A stretch of 62,905 nt of DNA from Hyphomicrobiales bacterium (GCA_027484655.1 JAIXSM010000071.1:1-62905), one strand, 5' to 3'. Positions 25,665-35,312 are shown, numbered from the stretch's first letter. The notes: a model not told the origin generated them from the sequence alone. A program made the numbers and translations.

Positions 25665-27713
25665 TCACGCCTCCGCGCTCGCCTCCAGCAACCCCCGCTT
25701 GCGCAACAGGGCGTCGGCGCTGGGCAGGCGGCCACGGAAGGCGGTGTAGGCGTCGGCCGGTTCGCGCCGTCCGCCAGCGGCGTAGATGTAATCGCGCAGG
25801 CGCGCGGCCACATCCTTGTTGAAGATGTCGCCCGTTTCCGCGAACGCCTCGAACGCGTCGGCGTCCAGCACCTCCGACCAAAGATACGAGTAGTACCCGG
25901 CAGCATATCCCTCGCCGGAAAACACATGCGCGAAGTGCGGCGTGGCGTGGCGCATGGCGATCTGCGCCGGCATGTTGATCGCCGCAAGACGCGCCTGCGT
26001 GAACGCCTTCGCGTCAGCCTTCGCAGGATGTTCAAGCGCGTGGAAATCGAGATCGACGTAAGCCGACGAGCAGTATTCCACCGTGGCGAAGCCCTGATTG
26101 AACGTGCGCGCAGCCAGAATGCGTGACAGAAGCTCTTCCGGCATCGCCTCGCCTGTGCGCGCATGCCGCGCAAACGCGCGCAGCACCTGCGGCTGTGTGA
26201 GCCAGTGCTCGTAAAGCTGCGAGGGCAGCTCGACGAAATCCGACGACACGCTGGTGCCGGCGATGCGCGGAAACGTCACGTCCGACAACATGCCATGCAG
26301 GGCGTGGCCGAACTCGTGAAACAACGTGCGCGCTTCATCGATGGACAGAAGCGCCGCCTCGCCGGGGCCGGGCTTGGCCACGTTCAGCACGTTCACAATG
26401 ATAGGGCGCACGTCGCCATCAAGTTTTTCCTGACTGCGATACGCGCTCATCCAGGCGCCGCTGCGCTTGGAGGACCGCGCAAAATCATCGGCAAGAAACA
26501 GCGCCACATGGCGCCCCGCGCGATCGCGCGCCTCAAACACGCGCACATCAGGATGATAGACCGGCAGACCATGACGCTCTTCAAAGCTGAGTCCGAACAG
26601 CTTGCCAGCCACATCGAACGCGGCGGCGCGGACCTCGTCCAGACGAAAGTAGTTTTTGGCCTCGGCGTCGTCGATGGCGAACTTACGTTCGCGCAGCCGC
26701 TCCGCGTAATAGCGCCAGTCGTGGGCGGCGATCGGGTCGTTGGCGCCCTGCTCGTCAGCGATTTCCTGCATTTCGGCCAGTTCGCGCATCGCCCGCGCGC
26801 GGCCCCTCTCCCACACGCGATCCAGCAGGTCGCGCACGGCAGCGGGCGTGCGGGCCATGGTGTTGTCGAGCTTGTAGTGGGCGTAGGTCTTGTAGCCCAG
26901 CAGATGGGCGCGCTCGGCGCGCAACGCGACGATCTCCGCGATAATCGCGTGATTGTCCGTCGCGCCGCCACGGGCGCCGCGGGCGGAGAACGCGTTGAAG
27001 ACCGCCTCGCGCAGATCGCGCCGCGTCGAGCTTTCAAGAAAGGGCTCCACATGGGAGCGCGAGAGCGTAATGGCGTACGCGCAGGCAAGCCCGCGCTCCT
27101 TCGCCGTGCGCGCGGCGGACGCCTTCAATTGCTCGGACAGGCCCGCGACATCGTCGGCGCCGAGTTCGAGCACGAAATCCGCCTCGTCCTTCAGCACGTT
27201 CTGGCCGAACTGCGTCGAGAGCGCGGCCAGCCGCTCGACGATCTGCGCCATGCGCTCTTTCTGGGCGGGCGCCAACCGTGCGCCGGCGCGCACAAAGTCC
27301 TTGTGCACGAGCTCGAGCACGCGCGCGCGCTCGTCGTCGAGGCCCGCGGCGGAGCCCTTCACCGCCTCAACGCGGGCGAACAGCGCGGCGTCCATGTAGA
27401 TCGCGGCATAGTGGGCGGCGAGCTTCGGCGACATCTCGCGCTCAATGGCCTGCAGGTCTGCGTTCGTGTCGGCGGACGCAAGATTCCAGAACACGCGCCC
27501 GACCTTGCGCAGCAGGCGGCCCGAGCGCTCCAGCGCCTCGATGGTGTTGGCGAAGTCCGCCGGCCGCGGATCGGCGGCGAGGGCCGCGATATCGGCGCGA
27601 TGCTCCTCGAGGCCGCGCTGGAAAGCGGGCGCAAAATGCTCCGGCGCGATGCGGTCGAACGGGGGGAGTCCGAACGGCGTCGTCCAGTCCTCGAAAAACG
27701 GATTTGCGCTCAT
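25665..27713 (-). CDS. M3-family zinc metallopeptidase (oligopeptidase/dipeptidyl carboxypeptidase type)
   Basis: The 682-residue cytoplasmic protease carries the M3 zinc motif LFHEFGHALHGMLSD near residue 465. The downstream glutamate region and the conserved C-terminal block GYAAGYYSYLWSEVLDADAF follow, and the N-terminus ANPFFEDWTTPFGLPPF is typical of Dcp/oligopeptidase A proteins. It degrades short peptides, including signal-peptide remnants. ATG 27713 is chosen because GAGG lies seven bases upstream; ATG 27719 would be too close to that box. It is divergent from the GST gene with 95 bases between starts. Confidence 0.95.
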   Translation of the reverse strand: MSANPFFEDWTTPFGLPPFDRIAPEHFAPAFQRGLEEHRADIAALAADPRPADFANTIEALERSGRLLRKVGRVFWNLASADTNADLQAIEREMSPKLAAHYAAIYMDAALFARVEAVKGSAAGLDDERARVLELVHKDFVRAGARLAPAQKERMAQIVERLAALSTQFGQNVLKDEADFVLELGADDVAGLSEQLKASAARTAKERGLACAYAITLSRSHVEPFLESSTRRDLREAVFNAFSARGARGGATDNHAIIAEIVALRAERAHLLGYKTYAHYKLDNTMARTPAAVRDLLDRVWERGRARAMRELAEMQEIADEQGANDPIAAHDWRYYAERLRERKFAIDDAEAKNYFRLDEVRAAAFDVAGKLFGLSFEERHGLPVYHPDVRVFEARDRAGRHVALFLADDFARSSKRSGAWMSAYRSQEKLDGDVRPIIVNVLNVAKPGPGEAALLSIDEARTLFHEFGHALHGMLSDVTFPRIAGTSVSSDFVELPSQLYEHWLTQPQVLRAFARHARTGEAMPEELLSRILAARTFNQGFATVEYCSSAYVDLDFHALEHPAKADAKAFTQARLAAINMPAQIAMRHATPHFAHVFSGEGYAAGYYSYLWSEVLDADAFEAFAETGDIFNKDVAARLRDYIYAAGGRREPADAYTAFRGRLPSADALLRKRGLLEASAEA

Positions 27714-27808
27714 GTGCATCCTCAAGCCTCGGGCGATCCCCGCCACTGGCGGGACTGTCGGCGTTCTATATAGTGGCCCGAAAGTGAAATTGCGGAGAGG
27801 GCGCGTCC

Positions 27809-28450
27809 ATGATCGAACTGCACTACTGGCCCACGTCGAACGGTCAGAAGGTCGCCATTTTCCTCGAAGAATCCGGGATCGCCTACGAGCCGAAGCCGGT
27901 GAACATCAGCAAGGGCGAGCAGTTCCGGCCGGAGTTTCTCGCCATCTCGCCCAACAACCGCATTCCGGCCATTGTGGACCGGGCGCCGGCTGACGGCGGC
28001 GCGCCGGTCAGCGTGTTCGAGAGCGGCGCCATCCTGCACTATCTCGCGGAAAAGACTGGCCAGTTTCTGTCGCCTGCCCCGCGCGTGCGCACCGCGACCC
28101 TGCAATGGCTTTTCTGGCAGATGGGCGGCCTCGGCCCCATGGCGGGACAGGCGAACCACTTCTCGCGCATGGCGCCGGAGAAGATTCCCTACGCCATCGA
28201 GCGGTACGTGGCTGAAACCGCCCGTCTCTACGGCGTGCTCGACGGTCAACTCGCGAAATCCGAGTACATCGCCGGCGACTACTCCATCGCGGACATGGCC
28301 TGCTATCCGTGGGTTGTGAACCACGAATGGCAGAACCAGAACCTGGATGACTTCCCCAATGTGAAGCGCTGGTTCGAGGCCATTCGCGCGCGGCCGGCGG
28401 TCAAGGTCGCCTATGACAAGGGCGCGGCGATCCGCGCGGCGGGGGCATAA
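27809..28450 (+). CDS. glutathione S-transferase family protein (YfcG/Ure2-like)
   Basis: A 213-residue GST. The thioredoxin-like N-terminal domain has MIELHYWPTSNGQKVAIFLEE, the Asn/Thr-type active-site start of the YfcG/YghU class, followed by ISPNNRIPAIVD and FESGAILHYLAEKTG, which bind glutathione. The C-terminal helical domain includes YIAGDYSIADMACYPWV with the conserved capping motif. YfcG-type enzymes reduce disulfides using glutathione. The gene stands alone, divergent from the peptidase and 182 bases from trcR. Confidence 0.93.
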   Translation: MIELHYWPTSNGQKVAIFLEESGIAYEPKPVNISKGEQFRPEFLAISPNNRIPAIVDRAPADGGAPVSVFESGAILHYLAEKTGQFLSPAPRVRTATLQWLFWQMGGLGPMAGQANHFSRMAPEKIPYAIERYVAETARLYGVLDGQLAKSEYIAGDYSIADMACYPWVVNHEWQNQNLDDFPNVKRWFEAIRARPAVKVAYDKGAAIRAAGA

Positions 28451-28632
28451 GGCTCGCACGAGGGACCGAGGGGGGCGTCATCGCCATTGCGCGGGGAAGC
28501 GCGTCAGCCTATATGTGGGCCATTCCCGTCATGGATGATGTGTATTGAGGCTCCGCCTCGGCCGGGCCGGAGCCCGACGAGTCATGCCCTGACGGCCGGA
28601 TTGCAGAGGCCTTGCGCCTGAAGGAGATTGTC

Positions 28633-29361
28633 ATGAGCAACGCGCCGCTGATGCCCAAAGCGACCGCCGTTTGGCTGGTGGAGAACACGTCTCTGACGTT
28701 CGACCAGATCGCCGACTTCTGCAAGCTGCATCCCCTTGAGGTGAAGGGCATCGCCGACGGTGAGGTGGCCGCTGGCATCAAGGGTCATGATCCGATCACC
28801 TCCAACCAGCTCACCCGCGACGAAATCGCCCGCGGCGAGGGCAACTCCGCCTACCGCCTGCAACTCGCCCGCAGCAAGGTCAGCCTGCCGGAGGTGAAGA
28901 AGCCGCGCGGACCGCGCTACACCCCCCTTTCCCGCCGTCAGGATCGCCCCAATGCGATCCTGTGGCTGGTGCGCAACCACCCCGAGCTGAAGGACGCGCA
29001 GATCATGCGTCTGGTGGGCACCACCAAGGCCACCCTTCAGGCTGTGCGCGAGCGCACCCACTGGAATTCGGCGTCGCTGGCCCCGATGGACCCGGTGACG
29101 CTGGGCCTGTGCTCCCAGATGGACCTCGACTTCGAAGTCGGCCGCGCCAACAAGGACCGTCCGCAGCAGCCTGATCAAGGCGCCACCCTCATGCCGGCGG
29201 AAATCACCACGGGGCCGCGCGCCTACGAGGAAGAGGCGCAGCCAAGCGCCGAAAGCCTGTTCGGCTCCCGTCCGAGCGCGCCGCGCGAGGAAGAGGAGGA
29301 GATCGACGTCGCCTCCGTCTTCGCCAAACTCAAGAGCCTCAAGCGGGACGACGAGGACTAA
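28633..29361 (+). CDS. trcR: TrcR-like cell-cycle regulator (DUF1013)
   Basis: The 242-residue product matches the DUF1013 family along its length: MPKATAVWLVENTSLTFDQIADFC with a helix-turn-helix-like start, a second related module around DRPNAILWLVRNHPELKDAQI with VGTTKATLQAVRERTHWN, and an acidic C-terminal tail ending IDVASVFAKLKSLKRDDED. In Caulobacter the DUF1013 protein TrcR travels with RNA polymerase and influences cell-cycle gene expression; it is nearly universal in alphaproteobacteria. AAGGAG lies six bases before ATG 28633, which decides the start over 28612. A 7-bp hairpin follows the stop. Confidence 0.88.
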   Translation: MSNAPLMPKATAVWLVENTSLTFDQIADFCKLHPLEVKGIADGEVAAGIKGHDPITSNQLTRDEIARGEGNSAYRLQLARSKVSLPEVKKPRGPRYTPLSRRQDRPNAILWLVRNHPELKDAQIMRLVGTTKATLQAVRERTHWNSASLAPMDPVTLGLCSQMDLDFEVGRANKDRPQQPDQGATLMPAEITTGPRAYEEEAQPSAESLFGSRPSAPREEEEEIDVASVFAKLKSLKRDDED

Positions 29362-29369
29362 GACGCCGC

Positions 29370-29392
29370 GGAGCCTTGCCCGGCGAGGCTCC
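29370..29392 (+). terminator. hairpin after trcR
   Basis: A perfect 7-bp stem (GGAGCCT at 29370-29376, AGGCTCC at 29386-29392) with a nine-base loop begins nine bases after the trcR stop. There is no T tract, so it may attenuate or protect the 3' end rather than stop transcription fully. Confidence 0.45.
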
Positions 29393-29437
29393 CGCATCAC
29401 ATAAGGGCTCGCGCGGAAGAGATCGGGGGAGGATCCA

Positions 29438-31183
29438 TTGAGCGCCCAGGACATGAGCCCATCGCACGGCAGTTTCGCGGCGGGAGAACCTTCGCAGGGC
29501 CAATCGCCCGACCGCCCGTGGCTCGCCCGCTACCCCGCTGGCGTGCCGGCGGACATCGACCCATCGACCCTGCCCACGCTGGCGGCCCTGTTCGAGGACA
29601 GCGTCGCACGCTTCGCCGACCGGCCCGCGCTTCGCAGCTTCGGCGTGACGCTCACATACGCAGAGTTTGGCCGCCAGGTGCGGTCAATCACCTCAGAACT
29701 GCAGCGTATGGGGATGAACAAGGGCGACCGCCTCGCCATCATGATGCCGAATGTGATGGCGTACCCCGCCATTCTGTTTGGAGCCCTGTGCGGCGGGTTC
29801 ACGGTCGTCAACATCAATCCGCTGTACAGCCCTCGCGAACTCGCCCACCAGCTGAACGACTCCGGCGCGCGGATGATCTTCATCCTCGACATGTTCGCCC
29901 ACACCCTCGACAAGGCCCTTATGGACCTGACCGCGCTCGAGCGCGCGGTGATCGTGCGCCCGGGGGATCTGCTGGGGGCCAAGGGGATCGCGGTCAACTT
30001 CGCCTCCCGCTGGCTGAAGAAAACCGTGAAGCCCTACTCCCTGCCGATGACCCATCGCTTCACATCGCTGGTCGACTGGGGCGCGCGACGGGATCCTGAT
30101 CCGGTGCAGGTGTCCCCGGAGGACGTCGCCTTCCTGCAATACACGGGCGGGACGACGGGCGTATCGCGCGGCGCTGTGCTCACCCATGCGAACGTGGCGG
30201 CAAACGTATTGCAGGCCGAGGCGTGGCTGCGCCCCTCGCTGGCGGGCAACCTCCAGCACGTGATGTACACGGCCCTGCCGCTCTATCACATCTTCGCGCT
30301 CACGGTGTGCTGCCTGTTCATGTTCCGCATCGGCGCGATGCAGGTGCTTGTGGCCAACCCGCGCGATGTGGGCGAACTGGTGGACACCATGAAGTCCACG
30401 CCGCCCACGATTCTTGTGTTCGTCAACACGCTGTTTGGCGCGCTGGCCCGCCATCCGCGCATCGGCGACGCCGACTTCAGCAAGTTGTCGTTGTGCATCG
30501 CGGGCGGCATGGCGATGCAGGAGTCCGTCGCGCGCGCCTGGAAGAAGGTCAGCGGCAAACCCGTCGTCGAAGGCTACGGCCTCTCGGAAACCTCGCCGCT
30601 CGTCTCGGTGAACCGCCTCGACATCGAGGAGTTCACGGGGACCGTCGGCTATCCGTCGCCATCGACCTACATCCGCATCGTCGACGACAATGGAAGCCCT
30701 GTGCCGCCGGGCGAGCCCGGCGAGTTGTGCGTGAAGGGGCCGCAAGTGATGCGCGGCTACTGGAACGCGCCCGAGCAGAATGAGCGCTCGATCACGCCGG
30801 ACGGTTACTTCCGCACCGGCGACATCGCGACCCTCGACAGCGACGGCGCCCTGCGCATCGTAGACCGCCTGAAAGACATGATTATCGTGTCCGGCCTCAA
30901 GGTGTTCCCCAACGAGGTCGAGGATGCGCTCGCCGCCCATCCCGGCGTCCGCGAGGTCGCGGTGATCGGCGAGCCCCATGATCGCCTCGGCGAGCAGGTC
31001 GCCGCGTTCATCGCGCGGGCCGACGAGGCGCTGACCGAGGACGACGTGCGAGCTTTCGCCCGCGACCGGCTCGCCGCCTTCAAGGTTCCCCACCGGATCG
31101 AGTTCGTGGACGAACTGCCAAAGTCCACGGTCGGCAAGATCCTGCGTCGTGAATTGAGAGCGCCTGCATCGAAGGACGCCTGA
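29438..31183 (+). CDS. long-chain fatty acid-CoA ligase (AMP-binding)
   Basis: A 581-residue acyl-adenylate-forming enzyme of the FadD group. The ATP loop YTGGTTGVSRGAVLTH, the motif GYGLSETSPLVSVN, the hinge/adenylate-binding YFRTGDIATLDSDG and the C-terminal catalytic lysine region KSTVGKILRREL are all present. It activates fatty acids to acyl-CoA through acyl-AMP, probably at the inner face of the membrane. The start is TTG 29438, five bases after GGGGGAGG; the internal ATG at 29453 has no such box. Chain-length preference cannot be read from sequence. No fad operon is adjacent. Confidence 0.92.
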   Translation: MSAQDMSPSHGSFAAGEPSQGQSPDRPWLARYPAGVPADIDPSTLPTLAALFEDSVARFADRPALRSFGVTLTYAEFGRQVRSITSELQRMGMNKGDRLAIMMPNVMAYPAILFGALCGGFTVVNINPLYSPRELAHQLNDSGARMIFILDMFAHTLDKALMDLTALERAVIVRPGDLLGAKGIAVNFASRWLKKTVKPYSLPMTHRFTSLVDWGARRDPDPVQVSPEDVAFLQYTGGTTGVSRGAVLTHANVAANVLQAEAWLRPSLAGNLQHVMYTALPLYHIFALTVCCLFMFRIGAMQVLVANPRDVGELVDTMKSTPPTILVFVNTLFGALARHPRIGDADFSKLSLCIAGGMAMQESVARAWKKVSGKPVVEGYGLSETSPLVSVNRLDIEEFTGTVGYPSPSTYIRIVDDNGSPVPPGEPGELCVKGPQVMRGYWNAPEQNERSITPDGYFRTGDIATLDSDGALRIVDRLKDMIIVSGLKVFPNEVEDALAAHPGVREVAVIGEPHDRLGEQVAAFIARADEALTEDDVRAFARDRLAAFKVPHRIEFVDELPKSTVGKILRRELRAPASKDA

Positions 31184-31246
31184 GGCGGCCCGGCAGGCGA
31201 TTAAACGCGCTGGCGCAGGTTGCGCCGGCCTAACAGGACAGGACAC

Positions 31247-31876
31247 ATGGCGCCGCAGCAGACGACCGAAAGCCTGAGGCCGGGACAACGGGGCCGCAAG
31301 TTCACGCTGGCCGCAGTCGTAGTGATTCTGCTGGCCTGCCTCGCCTTCATCCGGCCCCCGGATGGCCTTCCTGAACTCTCTCGGGGTTTTAAGCAGATCG
31401 GGTTGGCGCTGATCCTCGTCGGCGTGCTGGGCCGCGTGTGGTGCACCATGCACATCGGCGGGCAGAAGTTCACGGCGCTTGTCACCGCAGGTCCGTTCTC
31501 CCTGTGCCGCAACCCGCTCTATTTGTTCTCGATGATCGCGACGTTCGGCGCGGGGCTTCAATCAGGCTCGCTGCTGTTCGCGTGCTTCGCGACAATCGGG
31601 GCGTGGGCCGTCATCGACGCGACCGTGCGGCGTGAGGAGAAGGCGCTGGAGGCCCGCTTCGGCGAGGAGTACCGGAGTTACTGCGCACAAACGCCGCGCT
31701 ATCTTCCCCGCTTCGCCGCCTGGAAGGGCGAGGACACGGTCACCGTCCAGATGCCGCTCGTGTACCGCACGCTGAGCGACGGCGCCCTGTTCTACGCCAG
31801 CGCCCCGGTGTGCGCGGTCATCGACTGGGCGCAGGTCGCCGGCTACTTGCCCGTGCTGGCGCGGCTGCCGATCTGA
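31247..31876 (+). CDS. isoprenylcysteine carboxyl methyltransferase-like membrane protein
   Basis: A 209-residue protein with an N-terminal membrane span (residues about 19-36), further hydrophobic segments and the ICMT/PEMT-type core TAGPFSLCRNPLYLFSMIATFG followed by REEKALEARFGEEYRSYCAQTPRYLPR. In bacteria such proteins methylate small hydrophobic or phospholipid-like substrates with S-adenosylmethionine, and many are uncharacterised. The start is ATG 31247 after an AGGACA box. It follows the acyl-CoA ligase after 63 bases in the same direction, so it may be co-transcribed. Confidence 0.82.
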   Translation: MAPQQTTESLRPGQRGRKFTLAAVVVILLACLAFIRPPDGLPELSRGFKQIGLALILVGVLGRVWCTMHIGGQKFTALVTAGPFSLCRNPLYLFSMIATFGAGLQSGSLLFACFATIGAWAVIDATVRREEKALEARFGEEYRSYCAQTPRYLPRFAAWKGEDTVTVQMPLVYRTLSDGALFYASAPVCAVIDWAQVAGYLPVLARLPI

Positions 31877-31897
31877 GGCGGCGTTGCGCGCCCGTTT

Positions 31898-32797
31898 TCA
31901 ACCCCGGCCGACGCGGGCCTGCCCCTCGCGGGCGACCACGTTGCCCGGGTTGACGATGAGGGCGCGACCATACGACTCGGCCGCCTTGGCCCTGTCGCCC
32001 TTGCGCTCGTAGGCGAGCCCGAGCCCGGCCCACGCGTCGGCGTTCTGGTTGTTGACGTTGAGCGCGGCGTTGAAATCCTCGATCGCCGCATCGAACCGTC
32101 CGAGCACCACGAGGCTCTGACCGCGCGCGTGGTAGGGCGCCGCGACGAAGGGATCCCGGTCAATGGCGTTCTCGAAATCACTGATCGCGCGCGGGTGTTC
32201 GCCGTTGCGCTGATGGATCAGCCCGCGCGCGTGAAAGGACTGGGCGTTCTCCGGATTCAGGCGGATGGCCTGATCGAGATCCTGCATCGCCTCGGCGAGG
32301 TTGTTCTGCGCACGCAGCAGGTTGGCGCGGGCGATATAGGCCGGCGCGTGGCGGGGATTCATCTCGATGGCGCGATTGAAATCGGCGAGAGCAAGCTCTG
32401 TGCGGCCAAGCTGCCGGTAAGCGAGGCCGCGGTTGAGGTAGGCCGTGTAGAACGCCGGATCCGCGCGCAGCGCGTTTCCGAAGTCGGTGATCGCCTCCTG
32501 GAAGCGACCGCAACGGGCGTAGGCCGCGCCTCGCGTATTGTAGCCCTGGGGATCGTTGGGGTTGCGCTGGATCACCTCGGACACGGACGCAACGTTGGCC
32601 TGGATCGTTGCGCAATCCTCGCTCATCTCGACGACCGGAACAGCGCGGCTGCGGCTACCCAAGGCGCTCATGCCGTCGCACCCCGCCAGCGCAAGCGCTG
32701 CCCCGAGCGCGGCCAGCGTCATGGCGCGGCGGCGCGGGAAGGCCGGGCGCAGAAATGGCGCAGTTTGGCGGGAAGAAGCGGAAAAGGAGACGTCCAT
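31898..32797 (-). CDS. TPR lipoprotein
   Basis: The 299-residue product has a long basic leader (FPRRRAMTLAALGAALALAGC) with a lipobox, LAGC, so it is expected to be lipidated at that cysteine. It then carries about six canonical 34-residue TPRs such as AYLNRGLAYRQLGRTELALADFNRAIEMNP and AWAGLGLAYERKGDRAKAAESYGRALIVNP. It resembles NlpI and other envelope TPR lipoproteins, which act as adaptors for peptidoglycan enzymes or proteases. The start is uncertain: ATG 32797 gives the best leader, ATG 32722 would leave a minimal signal, and the frame opens at 32833. Confidence 0.83.
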   Translation of the reverse strand: MDVSFSASSRQTAPFLRPAFPRRRAMTLAALGAALALAGCDGMSALGSRSRAVPVVEMSEDCATIQANVASVSEVIQRNPNDPQGYNTRGAAYARCGRFQEAITDFGNALRADPAFYTAYLNRGLAYRQLGRTELALADFNRAIEMNPRHAPAYIARANLLRAQNNLAEAMQDLDQAIRLNPENAQSFHARGLIHQRNGEHPRAISDFENAIDRDPFVAAPYHARGQSLVVLGRFDAAIEDFNAALNVNNQNADAWAGLGLAYERKGDRAKAAESYGRALIVNPGNVVAREGQARVGRG

Positions 32798-32956
32798 TTC
32801 AGGTGCGATCCTGCGGTTTGCTCCATCGCGCACGGCGACGCCGACGGAGACAAGGCTTCCTCAATGCGGCGATTGTTCGACGTCGCCGCCGCGCCATGCG
32901 ATCAGGCGAAGCGCTCCACGGCAGGCTATGCGCCTCACGGGTAGCCAGAACGCACA

Positions 32957-32987
32957 ACGGCGTCCGAAGCCGTCGCCCGGACGCCGT
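32957..32987 (-). terminator. terminator of rpsU
   Basis: A perfect 10-bp stem (ACGGCGTCCG at 32957-32966, CGGACGCCGT at 32978-32987) lies about 40 bases beyond the rpsU stop. On the minus strand it is followed by TGTGCGTTCTG. A moderate T content makes it a plausible intrinsic terminator. Confidence 0.65.
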
Positions 32988-33025
32988 CATACCTCATCAC
33001 GTCGTGCTTAACGACGAGTAAATCC

Positions 33026-33262
33026 TCAGCGCGTCGGCGCCGGGCGCGCCTTGACGGGCAGCAGGCCCTCGCGCTGCATCTTCTTGCGAGCGAGCTTGCG
33101 GGCGCGACGGACGGCCTCAGCCTGCTCGCGGGCGCGCTTCTCGGACGGCTTCTCGTAGTGACCGCGCAGCTTCATTTCACGGAAAATGCCCTCGCGCTGC
33201 ATCTTCTTCTTGAGCGCCTTGAGAGCCTGGTCGACGTTGTTGTCGCGAACGAGAACTTGCAC
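33026..33262 (-). CDS. rpsU: 30S ribosomal protein S21
   Basis: A 78-residue basic protein with the bS21 signature: [20 protein letters not shown] at the start, [16 protein letters not shown] in the middle, and an Arg/Lys-rich C-terminal helix. S21 binds the platform of the small subunit and supports initiation. The C-terminal tail is longer than the 71-residue E. coli form, as is common in alphaproteobacteria. The start codon is GTG 33262 with AGGAT seven bases upstream. It appears to be transcribed alone, as a hairpin follows its stop. Confidence 0.97.
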   Translation of the reverse strand: MQVLVRDNNVDQALKALKKKMQREGIFREMKLRGHYEKPSEKRAREQAEAVRRARKLARKKMQREGLLPVKARPAPTR

Positions 33263-33403
33263 GCGTTGATCCTGTCTTTGGGCTACGCCGGCATGGCCGG
33301 GACATCAGCCGGTTCGGGAAAAAATAGGAGACTGCGGCGCTTGAGGCGCGCCTAGCCCGTTGGCAGCGCAATTAGCAGAAGCCGCAAGGCGTGTCCAGCG
33401 GGG

Positions 33404-34507
33404 CTAGCGTCCCACGATGCGCGTGACGTGGCCCATCTTGCGGCCCGGCCGCGCCTCGTGCTTCCCGTACAGGTGAAGGGCCGCCCCGCTGTCCCCAAGA
33501 ATGTCGCGCCAGCGGTTGGCCTCCTCGCCGATCAGGTTGCGCATCTCGACTTCGCCATAACGGCGGGTTGAGCCCAGCGGCCATCCGCAGATCGCCCGCA
33601 CGTGCTGCTCAAATTGCGACGTGACGGCGGCGTCGATGGTCCAGTGCCCGGAGTTGTGCACCCGCGGCGCGATCTCGTTCACCACAAGGATCTCTTTGTC
33701 CACCCCGGGCTCGGTCTCCTCGACCACGAACATCTCGACCGCAATCACGCCCACATACGCCAGCGCGTCCATGATCTTCTGCGTCATGGCGACGGCGGCG
33801 GCGGCGGTTTCCGGGCGGATGCGGGCAGGCGCCCGCGTGAGGCTGAGAATGTGGTTCTCATGCTCGTTCTCGCACACGTCCCACGCGGCGAACGAGCCGT
33901 CGAGACCGCGCGCGGCGATGACCGAGACCTCGCGAGCGAACGGCACGACGCCTTCGAGAATGGCCGGGTGACCGCCGATGGAGCGATAGACTGCGGCGAG
34001 GTCCGCGCCTTCCCGCACCATCGCCTGCCCCTTGCCATCGTAGCCGAAGCAGCGGGTCTTCAGGATCGAGGGACGCCCCAGTTGCGCAACAGCGCGCGCG
34101 AGGGCGCCGGCGTCATCCACAGGCAGAAACGGCGCTGTGGGAATGCCGAGCCCGCGCAGGAACTCCTTTTCGACCAGTCTGTCCTGGGTGGCTGCGAGCG
34201 CGGGCGGCGGCGGCAGCACCGCGCGCCGGGCGGCGAGCACGGCAGCGCTTTGCGCGGGCACGTTCTCGAACTCGTAGGTGACCACCGCGACCGACTCGGC
34301 GAAGGCCGCCAGGGCGGCCTCATCCTCGTAAGCGCCCAACGTGTGCCGGGCCGCCACATCGAAACCCGGCCCCGGGTCCGGCGCATAGATGTGGGCCTTG
34401 AGGCCAAGGCGGGCTGCGGCAAGCGCCAGCATACGGCCCAACTGGCCGGAACCGAGGATGCCGATCGTCGCGCCGGGAATGACCGGCGTCTGGACCCACG
34501 CGCTCAT
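33404..34507 (-). CDS. purK: 5-(carboxyamino)imidazole ribonucleotide synthase
   Basis: PurK makes N5-CAIR from AIR, bicarbonate and ATP in de novo purine synthesis. The 367-residue ATP-grasp protein starts with [22 protein letters not shown] and has the ATP-grasp loops [15 protein letters not shown] and, further on, VEMFVVEE. It ends with the metal-binding segment [17 protein letters not shown]. Its first codon overlaps the purE stop by four bases (34504-34507), so PurE and PurK, consecutive enzymes, are translationally coupled. Length is normal. Confidence 0.96.
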   Translation of the reverse strand: MSAWVQTPVIPGATIGILGSGQLGRMLALAAARLGLKAHIYAPDPGPGFDVAARHTLGAYEDEAALAAFAESVAVVTYEFENVPAQSAAVLAARRAVLPPPPALAATQDRLVEKEFLRGLGIPTAPFLPVDDAGALARAVAQLGRPSILKTRCFGYDGKGQAMVREGADLAAVYRSIGGHPAILEGVVPFAREVSVIAARGLDGSFAAWDVCENEHENHILSLTRAPARIRPETAAAAVAMTQKIMDALAYVGVIAVEMFVVEETEPGVDKEILVVNEIAPRVHNSGHWTIDAAVTSQFEQHVRAICGWPLGSTRRYGEVEMRNLIGEEANRWRDILGDSGAALHLYGKHEARPGRKMGHVTRIVGR

Positions 34508-35016
34508 GAATGAGTTCCCTGCGGCTCGTCGACGGGGCGATCAGCGACGGCGTCGGTCTGTCCGGCGCGCCAGGCGTCGAGACGCGCCGCCAGAGCGGTG
34601 TCCTCAAGGGCAAGAACGGAGGCGGCGAGCAGAGCCGCGTTCACCGCCCCCGCGCGCCCTATGGCGAGCGTTCCCACCGGCACCCCCGCAGGCATCTGCA
34701 CGATGGAGAGCAGCGAATCCATGCCCGAGAGCGCCTTGGACTCCACAGGCACGCCGAACACGGGCAACGGCGTCATGGAGGCCACCATTCCGGGCAGGTG
34801 CGCCGCCCCTCCCGCGCCCGCGATCACCACCTTGACGCCCGCGGCGCGCGCGCCTTTGGCGAACGCCACAAGCCGGTCCGGTGTGCGGTGGGCCGAGACG
34901 ATGAGCGCCTCGTGGGGAACGCCTAGCGCCTCGAGCGCGCTGGCGGCGTGTTTCATGGTGGCCCAGTCGGACTGGCTGCCCATGACGATGGCGACAGGTT
35001 TCGCGGTGCTGGCCAA
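34504..35016 (-). CDS. purE: 5-(carboxyamino)imidazole ribonucleotide mutase
   Basis: PurE converts N5-CAIR to CAIR, the step after PurK. The 170-residue protein has the class I signatures [28 protein letters not shown] with the essential histidine, and [16 protein letters not shown]. It forms an octamer in known structures. Upstream is a 77-base gap to the DUF465 gene on the same strand. It heads the purEK pair. Confidence 0.96.
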   Translation of the reverse strand: MASTAKPVAIVMGSQSDWATMKHAASALEALGVPHEALIVSAHRTPDRLVAFAKGARAAGVKVVIAGAGGAAHLPGMVASMTPLPVFGVPVESKALSGMDSLLSIVQMPAGVPVGTLAIGRAGAVNAALLAASVLALEDTALAARLDAWRAGQTDAVADRPVDEPQGTHS

Positions 35017-35093
35017 TTCGGCCCCCGGTTAGACTAAAATCGCCGAATAGACGATGACGCCTGCGCAAGCAAGCCGCGGACGGACCAAGCGGT

Positions 35094-35312
35094 TCATGCG
35101 ATGATGTCGGGCGTCAGCATGTCCTCGAGCTTCGTGATGCGGTCGCGCAGCACGAGCTTGCGCTTCTTGAGGCGCTGGATCTGCAACTGGTCCGGCGCGC
35201 CGACATCCTGAAGAGCCTCGATGGCGGCGTCGAGATCGCGATGCTCCTGACGCAGCATCTCCATCTCCGCCATGGCCTCGGCCTGCTCTTCCTCGCTCAA
35301 ACCTTTGGGCAT
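35094..35312 (-). CDS. DUF465 (YdcH-type) small coiled-coil protein
   Basis: A 72-residue protein starting at ATG 35312. An acidic N-terminal helix (SEEEQAEAMAEMEMLRQEHRDLD) is followed by IQRLKKRKLVLRDRITKLED, the hallmark KKxKLxLKDxI-type end of the DUF465/YdcH family. The whole chain is predicted helical coiled coil. The family is widespread in proteobacteria and has no settled function. It lies upstream of purE on the same strand and divergent from a second DUF465 gene 252 bases away. Confidence 0.85.
   Translation of the reverse strand: MPKGLSEEEQAEAMAEMEMLRQEHRDLDAAIEALQDVGAPDQLQIQRLKKRKLVLRDRITKLEDMLTPDIIA

Noticed and set aside
26163-27773. A 536-codon open frame opposite the M3 peptidase
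   Set aside because: Composition is that of a GC-driven shadow frame, with no recognisable motif; the peptidase has its zinc site and conserved ends.
29693-31561. A 622-codon minus-strand frame opposite the acyl-CoA ligase
   Set aside because: It covers two genes of different families on the other strand and has no motif of its own.
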